IMG/VR virus record: IMGVR_UViG_3300031566_000019
Coordinates: 1-64,000 of that record
Reading direction: 5' to 3' (one strand)
From: a virus
Length of the DNA stretch: 64,000 bases
This document shows, one piece after another, positions 28,601 through 38,700 of the stretch (its first letter is position 1; the number at the start of each line of letters is the position of its first letter). Below the pieces are notes generated by a model. That model made no database searches, was not told where the DNA came from, and worked only from the letters and a program-made list of their open reading frames with translations. A program made the position numbers and the translations under genes.

Positions 28601-31345
28601 AGGGTGGTACATCAACGTGACATTCAGGATCGCCTTGAAATCGAAGGGGGTCGTGAGTGTGCGTCCGGCCTTGGCGCCCGGGTTGATGTTGTCCACGTTC
28701 CAAGGGTTGCTAGCGCCCCCCTGTGCGGCCCGCAGGTCCGTCATGGTGATCGTCATGGCAGCAGGGCCACCTGCCGATCCGTTGCCGTCCTCCGCGTTGG
28801 TGATCTGCGATCGCAGCTCAGCCGTGACGGTCTTCGTCGTCGTGTTGTTGAAATCCACGATCCCTTGCGAGATGAACTTGACGCGAATACGATTGGACTG
28901 GCTTGCCGGATTGGTCGTAAGACCCCCGTTGGCCGTCGTGGTTCCCGCACCGATGACCTTGAACGCACCGTTGTTCTCGGTCTTCTCATCATCACCGAAC
29001 AGGATCAGGTACACCTCGGACGAGTTGCCCGTGATGTCCTTCCCGCCGTTGGTGAGCATGGACCACAAAGTTCGCTGACGACGAAGCACCGGCTGCGTCA
29101 AAGCGTTTGGGTTGTTCTCGAAGGCCCCGTTGGAGTCCGCGCTCCACCAGTCGCCATCCACATCGAAATCGATGCCTGGCAGTACGATCTCACCCTCACC
29201 AAGCGGGATAGTGCCACCCGAAAGGAAGTTGCCCTCAAGCTGCGTGGCGCCGGTGATGCCCGTGATGACCGACGAGCTGTTGAGCACGCCGCCACACACG
29301 AGAAACGGCTTCTCGAAGTCGAGGGACTGGAGCGGGTACATCGGTCCGGGATGCTCGTCCTCCGTTTCGCCGGGCCCCGCGGGGGACAGCGCTTGGAGTC
29401 CTGCACCAGGCCCCGCCACGACGGCGTTGGCCTGATCGGAGCTCACCCACAACATGCTCACCGGGTTTTGCATCCCGGTGTTGGCGGTGGGGAAACGCGT
29501 CTTCCAGTATTCAAGCGGACTGACGAAACGAACGGCTCGAGTGCTCCCATCACGGAAGGTCTTGCGGGCGCCGTTGGTCCCATCATCACCACCGATGTAG
29601 AGAAAGACCGTCGTGCCGTCAGTGAACCCGGGAGTCGCGTTGTTCTGATTGTTCATGAACGCAGCAGGCTTGAAATCAGCCCCCACGTCCCAATCGACAA
29701 GGTCATCGAGTGTCTGAATGAACCCGGCGTTGATGGTGCCGTCCGGGTTGAGCAACATCGTCACGTCGCCTTGAATGGCGGCCGCGTCGGACCACACCTG
29801 ACGGATCCCATCAGGCCCATCGATACCCTCGGTGCCCACGGGAACCGCAGTGCCTCCGTCTTGAAGCAAGTAATCGATTTCAGTGACTGTCACTCCCTCG
29901 GTGTCGCCACCAGGGGCGCCAGCTTGCTTCCACGTCGATCGCAGACGGTTACGGACCACGGCTGCGACGTTGTGCAGCAAGATGCGGGTGTAGTCCCAGT
30001 CCCCGATGTTGCACCCACGGCGCAGGTCGAGGACATCTTCTTGAGACACTTCGTCCGCGAACTTGCCGTCGGGACGGGTGTTGAAGAACTGAATGGGACT
30101 TCCCGATCCGGGATCGCCGCCCGAATTGCGGCCAACGTGGTTGAGGATGTCCGAGCCCCAACGTCCACGACCATTGGCGGGGACCGTAATGGTCGCCGGG
30201 CTCGCAGTGGTATCCACAGCCGAGATCCCAATGACCTCGTCATCGATGACCATGAAGGCCTTCGTGAGGTCCATGCTCGAGTCGTCCCATCCCGAGCCAA
30301 TCAGGTTGTCAACCTCGATGAGGGTAGCCACCGTGAACTGTTCAGGGGCCAAGTCATTGATCAACGACATCGTGGTGAGCGCCGTGGCTCCGTCACGAGG
30401 ATCGGGCAAGGTGGCTGCCGAAGGGTTACGATCGAAAGCGCCGTTCTGATTGGGTGCCCCCGACAAATTGGCGGCCACGTAAGGCTGGTTGTTGCGCCGA
30501 AAAAGAGCGCAGACCGGAATGGCGTACGAATAGCCGTCTACGGTTCCCAAAGTGTTCTGCGCGTCGCCGTTGCCAGCACGCCACAAGGAGGGGTCTCCAA
30601 GGGCATCACGCATGTTTTCGTAAATGAAGGAGGTGACCGCGCTCGCGGTGCCCTGAGCGAACACGTTGGGGTCCCCAAGACCATCGGGGTAGACTTGAAG
30701 GTCAGGACTCGAACCCGCGCCCGAGCCACTTCCGACCACGCGAAGACGGTATTGGAGCTGCACGCGTTCGGTGGTCTCATGACCGATGGTGGGGTCCGTG
30801 ATGTCGTCAACGATGTTGGTTCCACCGAACTCGACGTTGCCGTACTTCCAGACCTTGTCGGATGCCGGTTTGTTGGCGGTGCTCGGATTCGGAGCGACCG
30901 AGGCCATCCACACCTCAAGAAACACGAAATCAATGCGCGTGTCACTCTCGGGAGGGGGGTACAGGCGCACTTCGTTGGAGGTCGATCCCGCAAGGGTGAG
31001 TTCAGTACCCGTGACCGGGACAATCCAACCATTGACGTTGGCGTACAGGACAGGGGCGAGTTCCTCGGGGTTCCCATCCGAGTCGTTCTTCTGCTGACCA
31101 AGTCGGAAAAAGTTCGACCAAGAAGACTCAGTCACGTAGTCCGCAAGCGCACGCGTGGGGTCGAGGAAGAACCCTGAATGAGCCTCAGCACGCACGAGTT
31201 GAGCGAGCTGCTCAACTTGATTCTGCTGCACCAGGTTCACTTCGCTGTCGAGCGGAGGCTTACCTTCCTGAAAAACGACAGCTTGAAACTGACGTGCGAA
31301 TGCGCTGAGAGTACGAGAAACGCCATTACCGAAATCTTGTGCCAT
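25658..31345 (-). CDS. Giant virion protein (tail fibre/baseplate candidate), paralogue of 39000-42425
   Basis: A 1895-residue protein, the largest in the window. Residues about 1-480 share blocks with the 1141-aa product of 39000-42425: KPPLDSEVNL, DFVFLEVWMA, YGNVE...DDITDPTIG, TTERVQLQYRLR, YAIPVCALFRRN and RPDGKFADEV...VLDLRR. The rest is Gly/Asn/Pro/Thr-rich, strand-dominated sequence without catalytic motifs, transmembrane helices or signal peptide, typical of multi-domain phage adhesion or baseplate proteins. The ATG has AAGGAC upstream. It lies last among the virion genes. Which virion structure it belongs to is inferred from context and composition only. Confidence 0.8.
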   Translation of the reverse strand: MAQDFGNGVSRTLSAFARQFQAVVFQEGKPPLDSEVNLVQQNQVEQLAQLVRAEAHSGFFLDPTRALADYVTESSWSNFFRLGQQKNDSDGNPEELAPVLYANVNGWIVPVTGTELTLAGSTSNEVRLYPPPESDTRIDFVFLEVWMASVAPNPSTANKPASDKVWKYGNVEFGGTNIVDDITDPTIGHETTERVQLQYRLRVVGSGSGAGSSPDLQVYPDGLGDPNVFAQGTASAVTSFIYENMRDALGDPSLWRAGNGDAQNTLGTVDGYSYAIPVCALFRRNNQPYVAANLSGAPNQNGAFDRNPSAATLPDPRDGATALTTMSLINDLAPEQFTVATLIEVDNLIGSGWDDSSMDLTKAFMVIDDEVIGISAVDTTASPATITVPANGRGRWGSDILNHVGRNSGGDPGSGSPIQFFNTRPDGKFADEVSQEDVLDLRRGCNIGDWDYTRILLHNVAAVVRNRLRSTWKQAGAPGGDTEGVTVTEIDYLLQDGGTAVPVGTEGIDGPDGIRQVWSDAAAIQGDVTMLLNPDGTINAGFIQTLDDLVDWDVGADFKPAAFMNNQNNATPGFTDGTTVFLYIGGDDGTNGARKTFRDGSTRAVRFVSPLEYWKTRFPTANTGMQNPVSMLWVSSDQANAVVAGPGAGLQALSPAGPGETEDEHPGPMYPLQSLDFEKPFLVCGGVLNSSSVITGITGATQLEGNFLSGGTIPLGEGEIVLPGIDFDVDGDWWSADSNGAFENNPNALTQPVLRRQRTLWSMLTNGGKDITGNSSEVYLILFGDDEKTENNGAFKVIGAGTTTANGGLTTNPASQSNRIRVKFISQGIVDFNNTTTKTVTAELRSQITNAEDGNGSAGGPAAMTITMTDLRAAQGGASNPWNVDNINPGAKAGRTLTTPFDFKAILNVTLMYHPGRGGMARVPDQINRIAVQTPNSAIMRQSKAVLDPNFPTETGAPGNPAEVDFCPTHIQTWNRLPSLGEWAPNAPNYGGNVVLSSEIDRENESFFDNGSKTLLFRPFQRKAMTFKGVTILPNPSTIAPFNTPTLLGAPWVTNPLNDTQYPSPALILGGFTGPKDDAQIFTTGLRMGYPVPHQYMPRFGRQDIPYYQDNGPVFGSGNFLEGLNHLFCDVTDVSNPVFNIIGGEDNMTGGAQVTYLYAQTGATSGLDYAQFATITGTLKPGYQGRLTTDIGTGCAEAAEITQKLNNTVSSDFGAGLKGIMLPPYLGISRLVGVYDRRDFVAKGGATYQGDRVTPEANPTVNLLRRDADKQTLFICQDGAMDLTGVSGDHTYIIPFNAIDITKSPNFASGELPEQLEYVLEFTAFGFGNGFINENNYVMARRHNGQGTLRSDNGNPELSGAVMCIPAAAPDSQRLYVAYERTVYQGDPYMSRAGEVRTVSDYENRYGQVAQSDAFGLAQPIQQFDSDGNQIPQRPNGRSYQVLAAVDFYTTMGTGNMGGRLFPGTPTDVGYTNDAVIASNRIPPAINTPAWRILTRAFTEGQAQTNTNRASAVLEIIGDNSTFNFLTSATTVFVPDGTPYVFTAVNGATLNADEFDASSPDPAVIARELWTKINARTELQSVVVAFNDIDSPQIEIVAFEVGAAGNNVKVQVNDLTNFLLKVPTTGEQGLNAQLTTTNLIGGDDLRLNAGNGTTQLSLTGMTERLPLGILLQDSDFIGENPLGDNSSAVNTFFGGIRPVQSLLPLTASAGEEFTRFAGAPGELIAQADGAILQYTAFSDTNPGGSKRFRLFRGGGSAFVLGGRNPGGPVDWFSDSFAPALEPVLKGGMLACKALLIRNFVEEAFSTDDITTDGDEIQMVILTQGVIGNERPSQKDTGITIGGIISPTGFGEGYAASDRYRINGKPMFVGRTRTTDDPETVPMAPFPGRNQTDPQS

Positions 31346-31358
31346 AGCTCAAAGTCCT

Positions 31359-32147
31359 TCAGAAGAGCAGCCCGTAGTGGGCGATGTATCTCTTCGAGAG
31401 TGAGTTCGTGTTCTTGAAGGCCAAGCGGATCAGCGTGGCGGGGTTACAGAAGGCGATGGGCACCAAGCGTTCCACAGGGAAGAAGTTCGCTCCGTCGTTG
31501 ACCGAGATGAAAACCTCAAAATCAGTCGGCTCTTGGTCAAGTTCAAGAGCCTGCCGAATCGCAGGAGAGTTCTGACCAGCGAAGAACCCGAAGTCCGTGT
31601 TCACATCCGTGGTCGTGTCAAACTCGTAGATGTACCAGTAGACGACGAACTCAGTCGCGCCGACTCCACCGGTCAGGGGCCCGACATCAATGGTGTCGGT
31701 GACGATGACACCAGGGCGCTCGAGGCCAAACCCAGGTGCATCGTTTTGCGGCAAAACTGCCACGGAGTTGGGGGCGTTGCCGAACGGCAACGGGCCCGCC
31801 GTTCCGCGCCCGAACTGGAATCGTGAAATGTGGGTTGCCGTGACCGGCGCACCCTCGCTCAGGACCCCTGCGGGATCGAGATCGTCGATGTCGCCCCCCT
31901 CGATGAGGGGGTTGAACAGGATGTTCTCGTACTGAGGGAACTGAACGAGCAACCCCGCGAAGTTCCGAGCCACGACCGAATTCGGGTCGGAACTCGGTAA
32001 AACGAAGCTGTCGGACTCCACGGCCACCTTCACGCCCTCCGCGATGGGGACCATGTACTGGCCATTCCGAGACACAGAGACCCCGTTTGGGGGGTTCTTC
32101 TCGACTTGGAGAATCTCGTCTCCGACGAGTGTGGCTACGATGCGCAT
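31359..32147 (-). CDS. Virion-associated hypothetical protein
   Basis: A 262-residue strand-rich protein (MRIVATLVGDEILQVEK; ...ATEFVVYWYIYEFDTTTDV...; FEVFISVNDGANFFPVERL; IRLAFKNTNSLSKRYIAHYGLLF). No membrane helix, signal or enzymatic motif. The alternating strands and turn residues suggest a beta-sandwich, as found in tail accessory or fibre-tip proteins. It starts 42 bases after the 1189-aa gene's stop; that gap contains GTCCTAT on the plus strand (32169-32175) and no terminator. Assignment as a structural protein rests on its place inside the virion block. Confidence 0.7.
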   Translation of the reverse strand: MRIVATLVGDEILQVEKNPPNGVSVSRNGQYMVPIAEGVKVAVESDSFVLPSSDPNSVVARNFAGLLVQFPQYENILFNPLIEGGDIDDLDPAGVLSEGAPVTATHISRFQFGRGTAGPLPFGNAPNSVAVLPQNDAPGFGLERPGVIVTDTIDVGPLTGGVGATEFVVYWYIYEFDTTTDVNTDFGFFAGQNSPAIRQALELDQEPTDFEVFISVNDGANFFPVERLVPIAFCNPATLIRLAFKNTNSLSKRYIAHYGLLF

Positions 32148-32189
32148 CGTACGTCTCTAAGGGGGGCAGTCCTATAAACGGAAAATGGA

Positions 32190-35100
32190 CTACGGAAGCG
32201 GGGGTAGATCGTCAATATCGGAGTCCAAGATGATCTTCATGGAGAAGATACTCAGGTCCATGCCAAAGGGCGTTCCAGGAGTTTCTCGAATTGCCGCCGC
32301 CGTAAAAAGGCCCCTGCCGTTGGAGACCGGCAATTGGTCTGCATGCGACACCGTGATGGAGTCGATCAGGTTCTTCTCACCGTCGTAGACCCCCATTTTC
32401 ACGATCTGCGAGTCGAGGTCGTTGAGTGCGATCCGGTTCGTCTCGATCACGAAGTAGTAAGGCCCCTGGAAAATGAAAGGACCCGTACTCGCACTTGTCC
32501 CCACCACAGGAAGAATGTTGTCTGGGTTCGTCGCTCCTCGTGTCCAGTACCTCCACGTACCCGCGGCTGCGAGATCGAATTGAAACCCGATGACACTGAA
32601 CGATGGGGCCAACACCGCCGGATCAGGAACGACACCAACCGTGGGAGTAATCCCTCCCCCGCCGCTTTCATCTTGAACGAAACCGATGAACCCTTTCGCC
32701 GTGGTGACCGGGTTACGGATCAGAATGCCCGCTTTGGCAACGAACCTGAGATTGTTGACCGTGGTAACGGAGCCCCTACCGGGAGGGGTCGCGTTATCCT
32801 GCGTGATGATCCCCGCAAAGCTTACAGCCTCAACCGACCGAATCTGGATGGCCATGCTCGGCCCTCGGTTGGTCCCGACCCCTAAAGGCCCCGGGATCGA
32901 GTGATCGTACAAGAAACCAGGGTTGGTACCGCCCGAATGGCCAACATCGGCTTGGTAGGCGAGGCCCTTGTAGATCCCGTCTTCTGCGAAATACAACAAG
33001 CCGGTCGAAGTAGGCACAGGGTTGGTGATGGTGTCGGCAGGAACCCGGAGCTTCGAGGGTTGAATGTGCCCCGTGGTCCTGTCGAGCTGCGCCGCAAGAT
33101 CTGGGCGCGGACGGATGGAAATAGACCCATCGATTTCGGGAAGCACCTTTGCACGCTCGAAACGAAGAGTCTGCGCTCGAGCCTCACTGCCGTACGTCGT
33201 GTCTCCGGCATAAAAATCCGTCACGGCCGGCAGCGAGAGGGTCTCCGTTCCGAAGAACACTTCACGCCGCAAAACGACGCCCCGAGTCTGCTCGCCCGCG
33301 TACAACGAGGGATCTGGATTGAAGGCCGTCGGGAATGCACTGAGCCCCAACAACGCTGTCCTCGGAGCCGCCCCTGAGACAACCGTGCGTGTCGAGGTGT
33401 AGCCCCAACGACCCAACGACTGCGAAGTGTCGGAACCCGTAGTGATCACGATGACCCCGGTCTCAGGACCATCCCAGAGCCGATCCAAAATGATGGCGTT
33501 ATCGCCTCCCGCATCTGCCGAAGGCCCGATGAACGGAGCGGTCACCGTGAAGGTGGTGGCGCCTGCGAAAGTGGAATCGAGCATGATCTTGGCGAAGACC
33601 TCTTCGCCGTACAGATCAGCATCGCGAAGACCAGCTCCTCGATTGGCGGTGACACGCGCTCCCGTCCCGAGCTGGGACTCCTCCATCGAGTAGGGCACGC
33701 AAGCCCCAAACAACACGACCTCTCCACGAGGGTTGTTGCCCGTGATGCCTTGGATGCCGTTGGGGATGACATCCGAAGGTGCCAGAGGAATATCGCCTCG
33801 GGACGTGGGCGGAGGGAGGCTCAAACGCACGATCCCCGATGAGTAGTCGACCTCGAGGAACTGCTTCTCCGTTGTGATGGAACCATCGATCACGAGCTCG
33901 CGGCCCATAATCGGCCGATCGAAATCGGGGATGGCTTGCGTGGCGTCGTTCGGGTCTTCTATTGCCGGGAACAGCACCATGCGGAACCCAAGGTCCATCA
34001 AGTTGCCCGGGTTAGCCGCCTCAGGAAGACCGACACCGAAGAAACGACGCGTATCAAAGATCGCTTTGTCAGGGCGTCCGGCCGAAGATCCTCCGGGAGG
34101 TGGTGGCCCTCCCCCAATCGAGAGAGGATCTGACAACTGCTTCTCGAACCGCTCAACCCAGTTCGGGTTGATGAGGTTTTTGAGCCGCGCGGACTCAACC
34201 TTGTCGATGCGGAAAGCGTTGTACCAGAGTGCTTCAACCGGTTCGTGTAGCGTGAAGCCCACCGCCACATTCGGGCCGTGGATGGTGGCTTCCCAGGGTC
34301 CCGGACCCCAGTAGGTGAGGCCCGTTTGCGGATCTGTTTCAGGCACTCGAGCCAAGACCACGGTGTCGGGGCCCACGGTCGTACCCACCACGTCGAACCA
34401 TCCCAAACAGTTCGGGATGCTGCCCAACGTAAGGTCGGGGAGGTCATCAGCTCGTGCAGTCGCATTGATGCGAATGATCGGAAACCGCGACGAGAACAGA
34501 GGAGGTTCGGAGTAAATGGTTGAGTCCGAAACCGTCAGCGTCCAGTTGCCCACCAAAGCCGACGGCGCAAAAGCCGTTGCCTCGACGTTGGCGATAGCTT
34601 CTCGGACTGGGATCGGAATGGGCAGGCGCACGGAGCCGCCATACGCCGTCGGCTCGCCCCCGATGGGGCTACCGAAAGGAGCTCGGGCGTTGGTGAAGCC
34701 ACCGCCGATCCAGGTGCCGTCTCCGCTTCCGGGACCTGCGGCGCTGTCGTAGGGTGGGAAGTTGTCGTTGCCAGCCGCCTGCTCTGGCGAGACGGTCACA
34801 AAGACCTGCTCGCGGCCCGACGTGCTCACACCATCGTTGCCCCCCGGCGCCCCGGACTGCGGAATGGCAGCCAGCCGTGTCACGTAGGGCTTGATGACCG
34901 TGATCGCCCGAATCGCCCGAGCCCCTGCAATCGGCAAGTCGAAGAAGTTGGCGAACGATTTGTTCGGATGGATCTCGATGGTGAAATCCGTGATCGCCGA
35001 AATGCGGAAGACCTCGTAACGCGCCGTGTCCGTGAAGTTGGAGAGCGCCCCCATCGGCACCTGGCCTCCAACCGTGTCCAACGAGCCAGGGTTCGCCCCA

Positions 35101-35759
35101 TCGTCCGTGACGATCAGGTAGAGACCCCCGTTGGGCTCAGCCGCGTCACCGATGGTCCACGGCGTCGCCGGCACCGCGGTCGAGTTTGGGCCGTACGTGC
35201 CAAGGACAGTCGTAAAGATGGACGACGGCACCCCGTCTGGCCTCACCCCCACGGTCAGGAGATCACCCCCGTTAGGCCCCGCTCCCTGTGCGACGTCCCA
35301 AGTCCAGTCGGTGAACGGCGACTTGAGCGTAGAACCCACAACCTCAAAAGAGATCGGGTGCCCCACCAGCGAAGGGCCCTTGCTGCCGAATGTGTTGGTC
35401 CGCCAGTTGTAAGGGACGAAGTTGACCTCTGGAGGCCCGCGTTTGCCGACGTGATGCGTCTTGGACCGGATGGGTACCGGAGGCCCGAGCGGATCGATAC
35501 CCTCAATGGGCTCAGGAGGGGTTCCGATCGCGTTGGGAGCGACTCGAGATCCCCAACTGTATTTGTACTGGGCGGCCCATGAGCCCGACATCCCCTCGAT
35601 GACCTTCGCAGCGAGGGCGGCCTTCGCAGCGTTCACCGTGGCGTCACGACTGATGTGCTCTTGCCACGGCTCAAGTGCCAGACGCGTCTTTCCCTGGGCC
35701 TCAAAAGCCTTACGGAGTTTGTCGAGGGTCTCCTTTTCCTGGTCAGTGAAGTCAGCCAT
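32190..35759 (-). CDS. Large virion protein (tail fibre/baseplate candidate)
   Basis: A 1189-residue protein. A helical, charged N-terminus (TDQEKETLDKLRKAFEAQGK) and an Ala-rich helix around 45-65 are followed by more than 1000 residues of strand/turn sequence rich in Gly, Pro, Thr and Asp. There is a Pro/Gly linker around 560 (GGGPPPPGGSS). No catalytic residues, signal or membrane segments can be identified. Length, composition and tandem position with similarly large genes indicate a structural tail component; the fold and exact role are not recognisable by eye. The start has a GGAGTTCC sequence directly upstream. Confidence 0.78.
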   Translation of the reverse strand: MADFTDQEKETLDKLRKAFEAQGKTRLALEPWQEHISRDATVNAAKAALAAKVIEGMSGSWAAQYKYSWGSRVAPNAIGTPPEPIEGIDPLGPPVPIRSKTHHVGKRGPPEVNFVPYNWRTNTFGSKGPSLVGHPISFEVVGSTLKSPFTDWTWDVAQGAGPNGGDLLTVGVRPDGVPSSIFTTVLGTYGPNSTAVPATPWTIGDAAEPNGGLYLIVTDDGANPGSLDTVGGQVPMGALSNFTDTARYEVFRISAITDFTIEIHPNKSFANFFDLPIAGARAIRAITVIKPYVTRLAAIPQSGAPGGNDGVSTSGREQVFVTVSPEQAAGNDNFPPYDSAAGPGSGDGTWIGGGFTNARAPFGSPIGGEPTAYGGSVRLPIPIPVREAIANVEATAFAPSALVGNWTLTVSDSTIYSEPPLFSSRFPIIRINATARADDLPDLTLGSIPNCLGWFDVVGTTVGPDTVVLARVPETDPQTGLTYWGPGPWEATIHGPNVAVGFTLHEPVEALWYNAFRIDKVESARLKNLINPNWVERFEKQLSDPLSIGGGPPPPGGSSAGRPDKAIFDTRRFFGVGLPEAANPGNLMDLGFRMVLFPAIEDPNDATQAIPDFDRPIMGRELVIDGSITTEKQFLEVDYSSGIVRLSLPPPTSRGDIPLAPSDVIPNGIQGITGNNPRGEVVLFGACVPYSMEESQLGTGARVTANRGAGLRDADLYGEEVFAKIMLDSTFAGATTFTVTAPFIGPSADAGGDNAIILDRLWDGPETGVIVITTGSDTSQSLGRWGYTSTRTVVSGAAPRTALLGLSAFPTAFNPDPSLYAGEQTRGVVLRREVFFGTETLSLPAVTDFYAGDTTYGSEARAQTLRFERAKVLPEIDGSISIRPRPDLAAQLDRTTGHIQPSKLRVPADTITNPVPTSTGLLYFAEDGIYKGLAYQADVGHSGGTNPGFLYDHSIPGPLGVGTNRGPSMAIQIRSVEAVSFAGIITQDNATPPGRGSVTTVNNLRFVAKAGILIRNPVTTAKGFIGFVQDESGGGGITPTVGVVPDPAVLAPSFSVIGFQFDLAAAGTWRYWTRGATNPDNILPVVGTSASTGPFIFQGPYYFVIETNRIALNDLDSQIVKMGVYDGEKNLIDSITVSHADQLPVSNGRGLFTAAAIRETPGTPFGMDLSIFSMKIILDSDIDDLPPLP

Positions 35760-35768
35760 GGGAACTCC

Positions 35769-38700
35769 TTACGGGACGGTAGGCGGACCGAACGGCGCCG
35801 TGTCGTTGGGGCCGAGGCCGTTGCTATGACGAAGGAGGGTGACACCCGTCAGGGCGCGCGGGGTGTCTGAGGTAGAACCAGATCCTCCTTGAGTGAAGTT
35901 GTAAGCAATACCCGCGGCTTTGATGCGGGCACGCACCACGACGGGGGCAACCCCAAGTGGAGCGAGTGGGTTGAGTCCCGAGTTAGCAAACACGTTGACG
36001 GAGGGACCCACGTTGATGCGAACCTGACAGAACACAGTACCCGTGACAGCGTCGCGACCATTGAACGTCGCAGTCGGGTCGATGATCTGGCAACCTGCAC
36101 CATCCGCGAGAGGGTCTTGTTTGGAAGGACCGTCCATGTCACGGCGCCCCATGTCCATCCACGTCGTAAGACCTGGGATCTTTGCCTCGAGCGCGATGAA
36201 GGCACTTCCCGGCCCCCCTGGTGTGTAGCCGAAGTCAGCGAGCTCAAGGCCGTCGATGCGGAAGGTGAGGAAAGGCTGCCCAACGACAGTGGGTTCTTTA
36301 TCCGCATCCGCAACCTGGTTGGAGTACGCGGCATCAAATACACGGAGGTACACGCGCTCAGGATCGACCACGACGTTGTAGTCGGGCTGCCCCACCGAAG
36401 GGGTGAACCCTGTCGTGTAGTCGATTTGCGGGTAGATCAGCATGCCACTGAACGGGCATGGGTTCGTCACGCCATCCGTCACCGGAGGATCACGGTCAGG
36501 CAGCCCTGACACCTGTGCTTCCGTCGTCACCGCTGCCGCCGAAGAAAGGTCGAGCAGGTGATAGTCGGTGCGCAGGAAGCTGGCGATGCCGAAGGACACG
36601 AGCGCTTCGGAGGCGAACCTCACGGGCAGCTCAAGCGGTCCCGCCACCGGGAACGGAAGCCCCGGTCCCACCAAGTTGCCCACGAGCAATCCTGCGTTAT
36701 AGGTCGAGTCGATGCTGACGAGTGCGGAGTCCGCCACCCGATAGACCTCATCGTAGAACCGCTCCTCCACATCTTTGCGCGGGGTCTCAAGGCTCGGTCG
36801 CGGCGGGAAGTCTCCGGGGTCGGTGGTCTTGAAGTTCCCGTAGTCACCGCCGCCGTCAAATGAAGGCGACTGGTTCGTCGTGTGCATGAGGATGGAGTCC
36901 CCACCAGGATTCGGAAACAAGAACGAAATGTTCGGGTCCACCGTATCTTGCTGTTGGACCGGCTTGCGCATGAACAACCGCAAGCGTGCGTCGTGCGAAA
37001 AGTGAGATTGCGTCAGGTCACCGACAGAACGGATGGGGATGTCCCCACCGACAAGAACGATGTCGGCACTGTCGATGGTGGTGGGGCCGGTGCTCAGGTC
37101 CCAAGGACCGCTCACACTGTCCAAATCCACGTAGTCGAAATCCACGCGTTGATAGAAGGAAAGCCCCGTGTATCCGGCTCCGAGACCGTTGAGCAAATTG
37201 CTATCTGCGGTCAGCATCCCCATGTAGAGGACGCCGGGATGCTGGTGCCACAACCCGTTCGTGATGTCCGGGAGCGCGTGGAGATACCCAAGTCGGAACG
37301 CAGTGGACCACAGCCCACTCACACTCCAGTCGAGGGTGTCGATTCTCCAGTTCGTTCCTGGGCCTGACCCGTTCGGGAGGTGATGCTGCACGCCTGAGAC
37401 GTACATGACTTCCCCGGGCTCACTAGCGAAGGTGTAGCTTGGCCCGCTGAGAAGAACGAGCGGGTCGTTTTCGTCATCGAAAATGGCCGACCGATGGAGG
37501 TGGTACGCCGAGGACGTAACTGGCGTTGGATTCGTGGTGTCGGTCAGATTGTCAACGCTCTCCGGGTTCGTGTAGTTCACCATGTTGGCGCTCCACATCT
37601 CGTAACCGAAGAAGAAGTCGTCGGGCATCGTGCCGTCACGAGCAAACGACTCGAAATCGCTTTCCCGTTTGAAATGGAGCAGGAGGTAGCTCCCCTGGTC
37701 GGGGGAGCTCATGAGATCGAAGGTGTGTCGGTAGCGAGAGACCTGGAAAGTCCAGTAGTCCTTCAAGAAGTTCGCGTAATCTCCGGCCTGCGTCAGATCC
37801 GTTCCCGGATCAAGGGACACAGGAGGCTTCGTGAAGTAGCGAGGCTTCTGAGCAGCGGGCGTGTGTTCGATCCCCGTAGCACTCGAGTAGTCATCGAGAT
37901 ACGGGAGCCGGTACTGGAAGAAGTTGTCGTCATTGCCGCCGCCGTTGGCCGCCGTCGTGCCTCCAAGGATGGGGATGCCACCAGGGACAATAGGGACGCC
38001 TGCATTCAAGTCCGAGCCAAGACGAACTTGACCCGCAGTCGGATCGGCGCCGGCAGGGATCGGGGACCCCGTCAGGACATCCAACCCGGTATGAAGCTCG
38101 GCCATGTTGTACTGACCGGAGGCACGTCCAGGGAAAGCAAACACGTCGGGGGACCCCTCGGAGAACATGCCCCCGGGGTCGCCATCACACTCATCATTGA
38201 TGCCCTGGCCGCACAAGATCGCTGCGACAACACGGGTCGTGAGGGGCTGCGCCAAGAACTCAGGAACGCCTCCGGCCGCCGGCCAACGAAGCAACGCAAT
38301 CACACCACGGTCGGCGGGGAACACAGACCCCGACACCACCACTTCGGGATCGGCAGGAGCTGTGAGGCGAACACGAGCGGTCTCGATGATCGGGCCGATA
38401 CGAACGAAACCACCTTCGTGCACGGTGCCCGTGCCACCACCAGGGTAGCCCACGTCTTCCACGTTGAACGTCGGGTCCGAGTTCGGGTCGTCACCGTCTA
38501 CGGTGAAAGGAGCACCGCGGGTATTGGTCGCTCCGGGGCCAAAAATGACCGGCGTGAACGACTGCTGCGCCTCGAAAGGAGGGACCCACCACTCGTTGTA
38601 GATAAAAAAGTCTTGATTGGGAGAGGCCGGGACCGGGGAAGTCACCTCCCCACGCAGCACGTAACCCGCATCGCGGAGTTTGAGACGCCCCCAGTCGGGG

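Noticed and set aside
27968-31177. Very long plus-strand open frame (1069 codons) and others such as 37494-39254, 26168-27853 and 47276-48637
   Set aside because: They lie antisense to the giant virion genes, are Arg/Val/His-rich with no recognisable domains, and follow from high GC at third codon positions. Every recognisable gene is on the minus strand.
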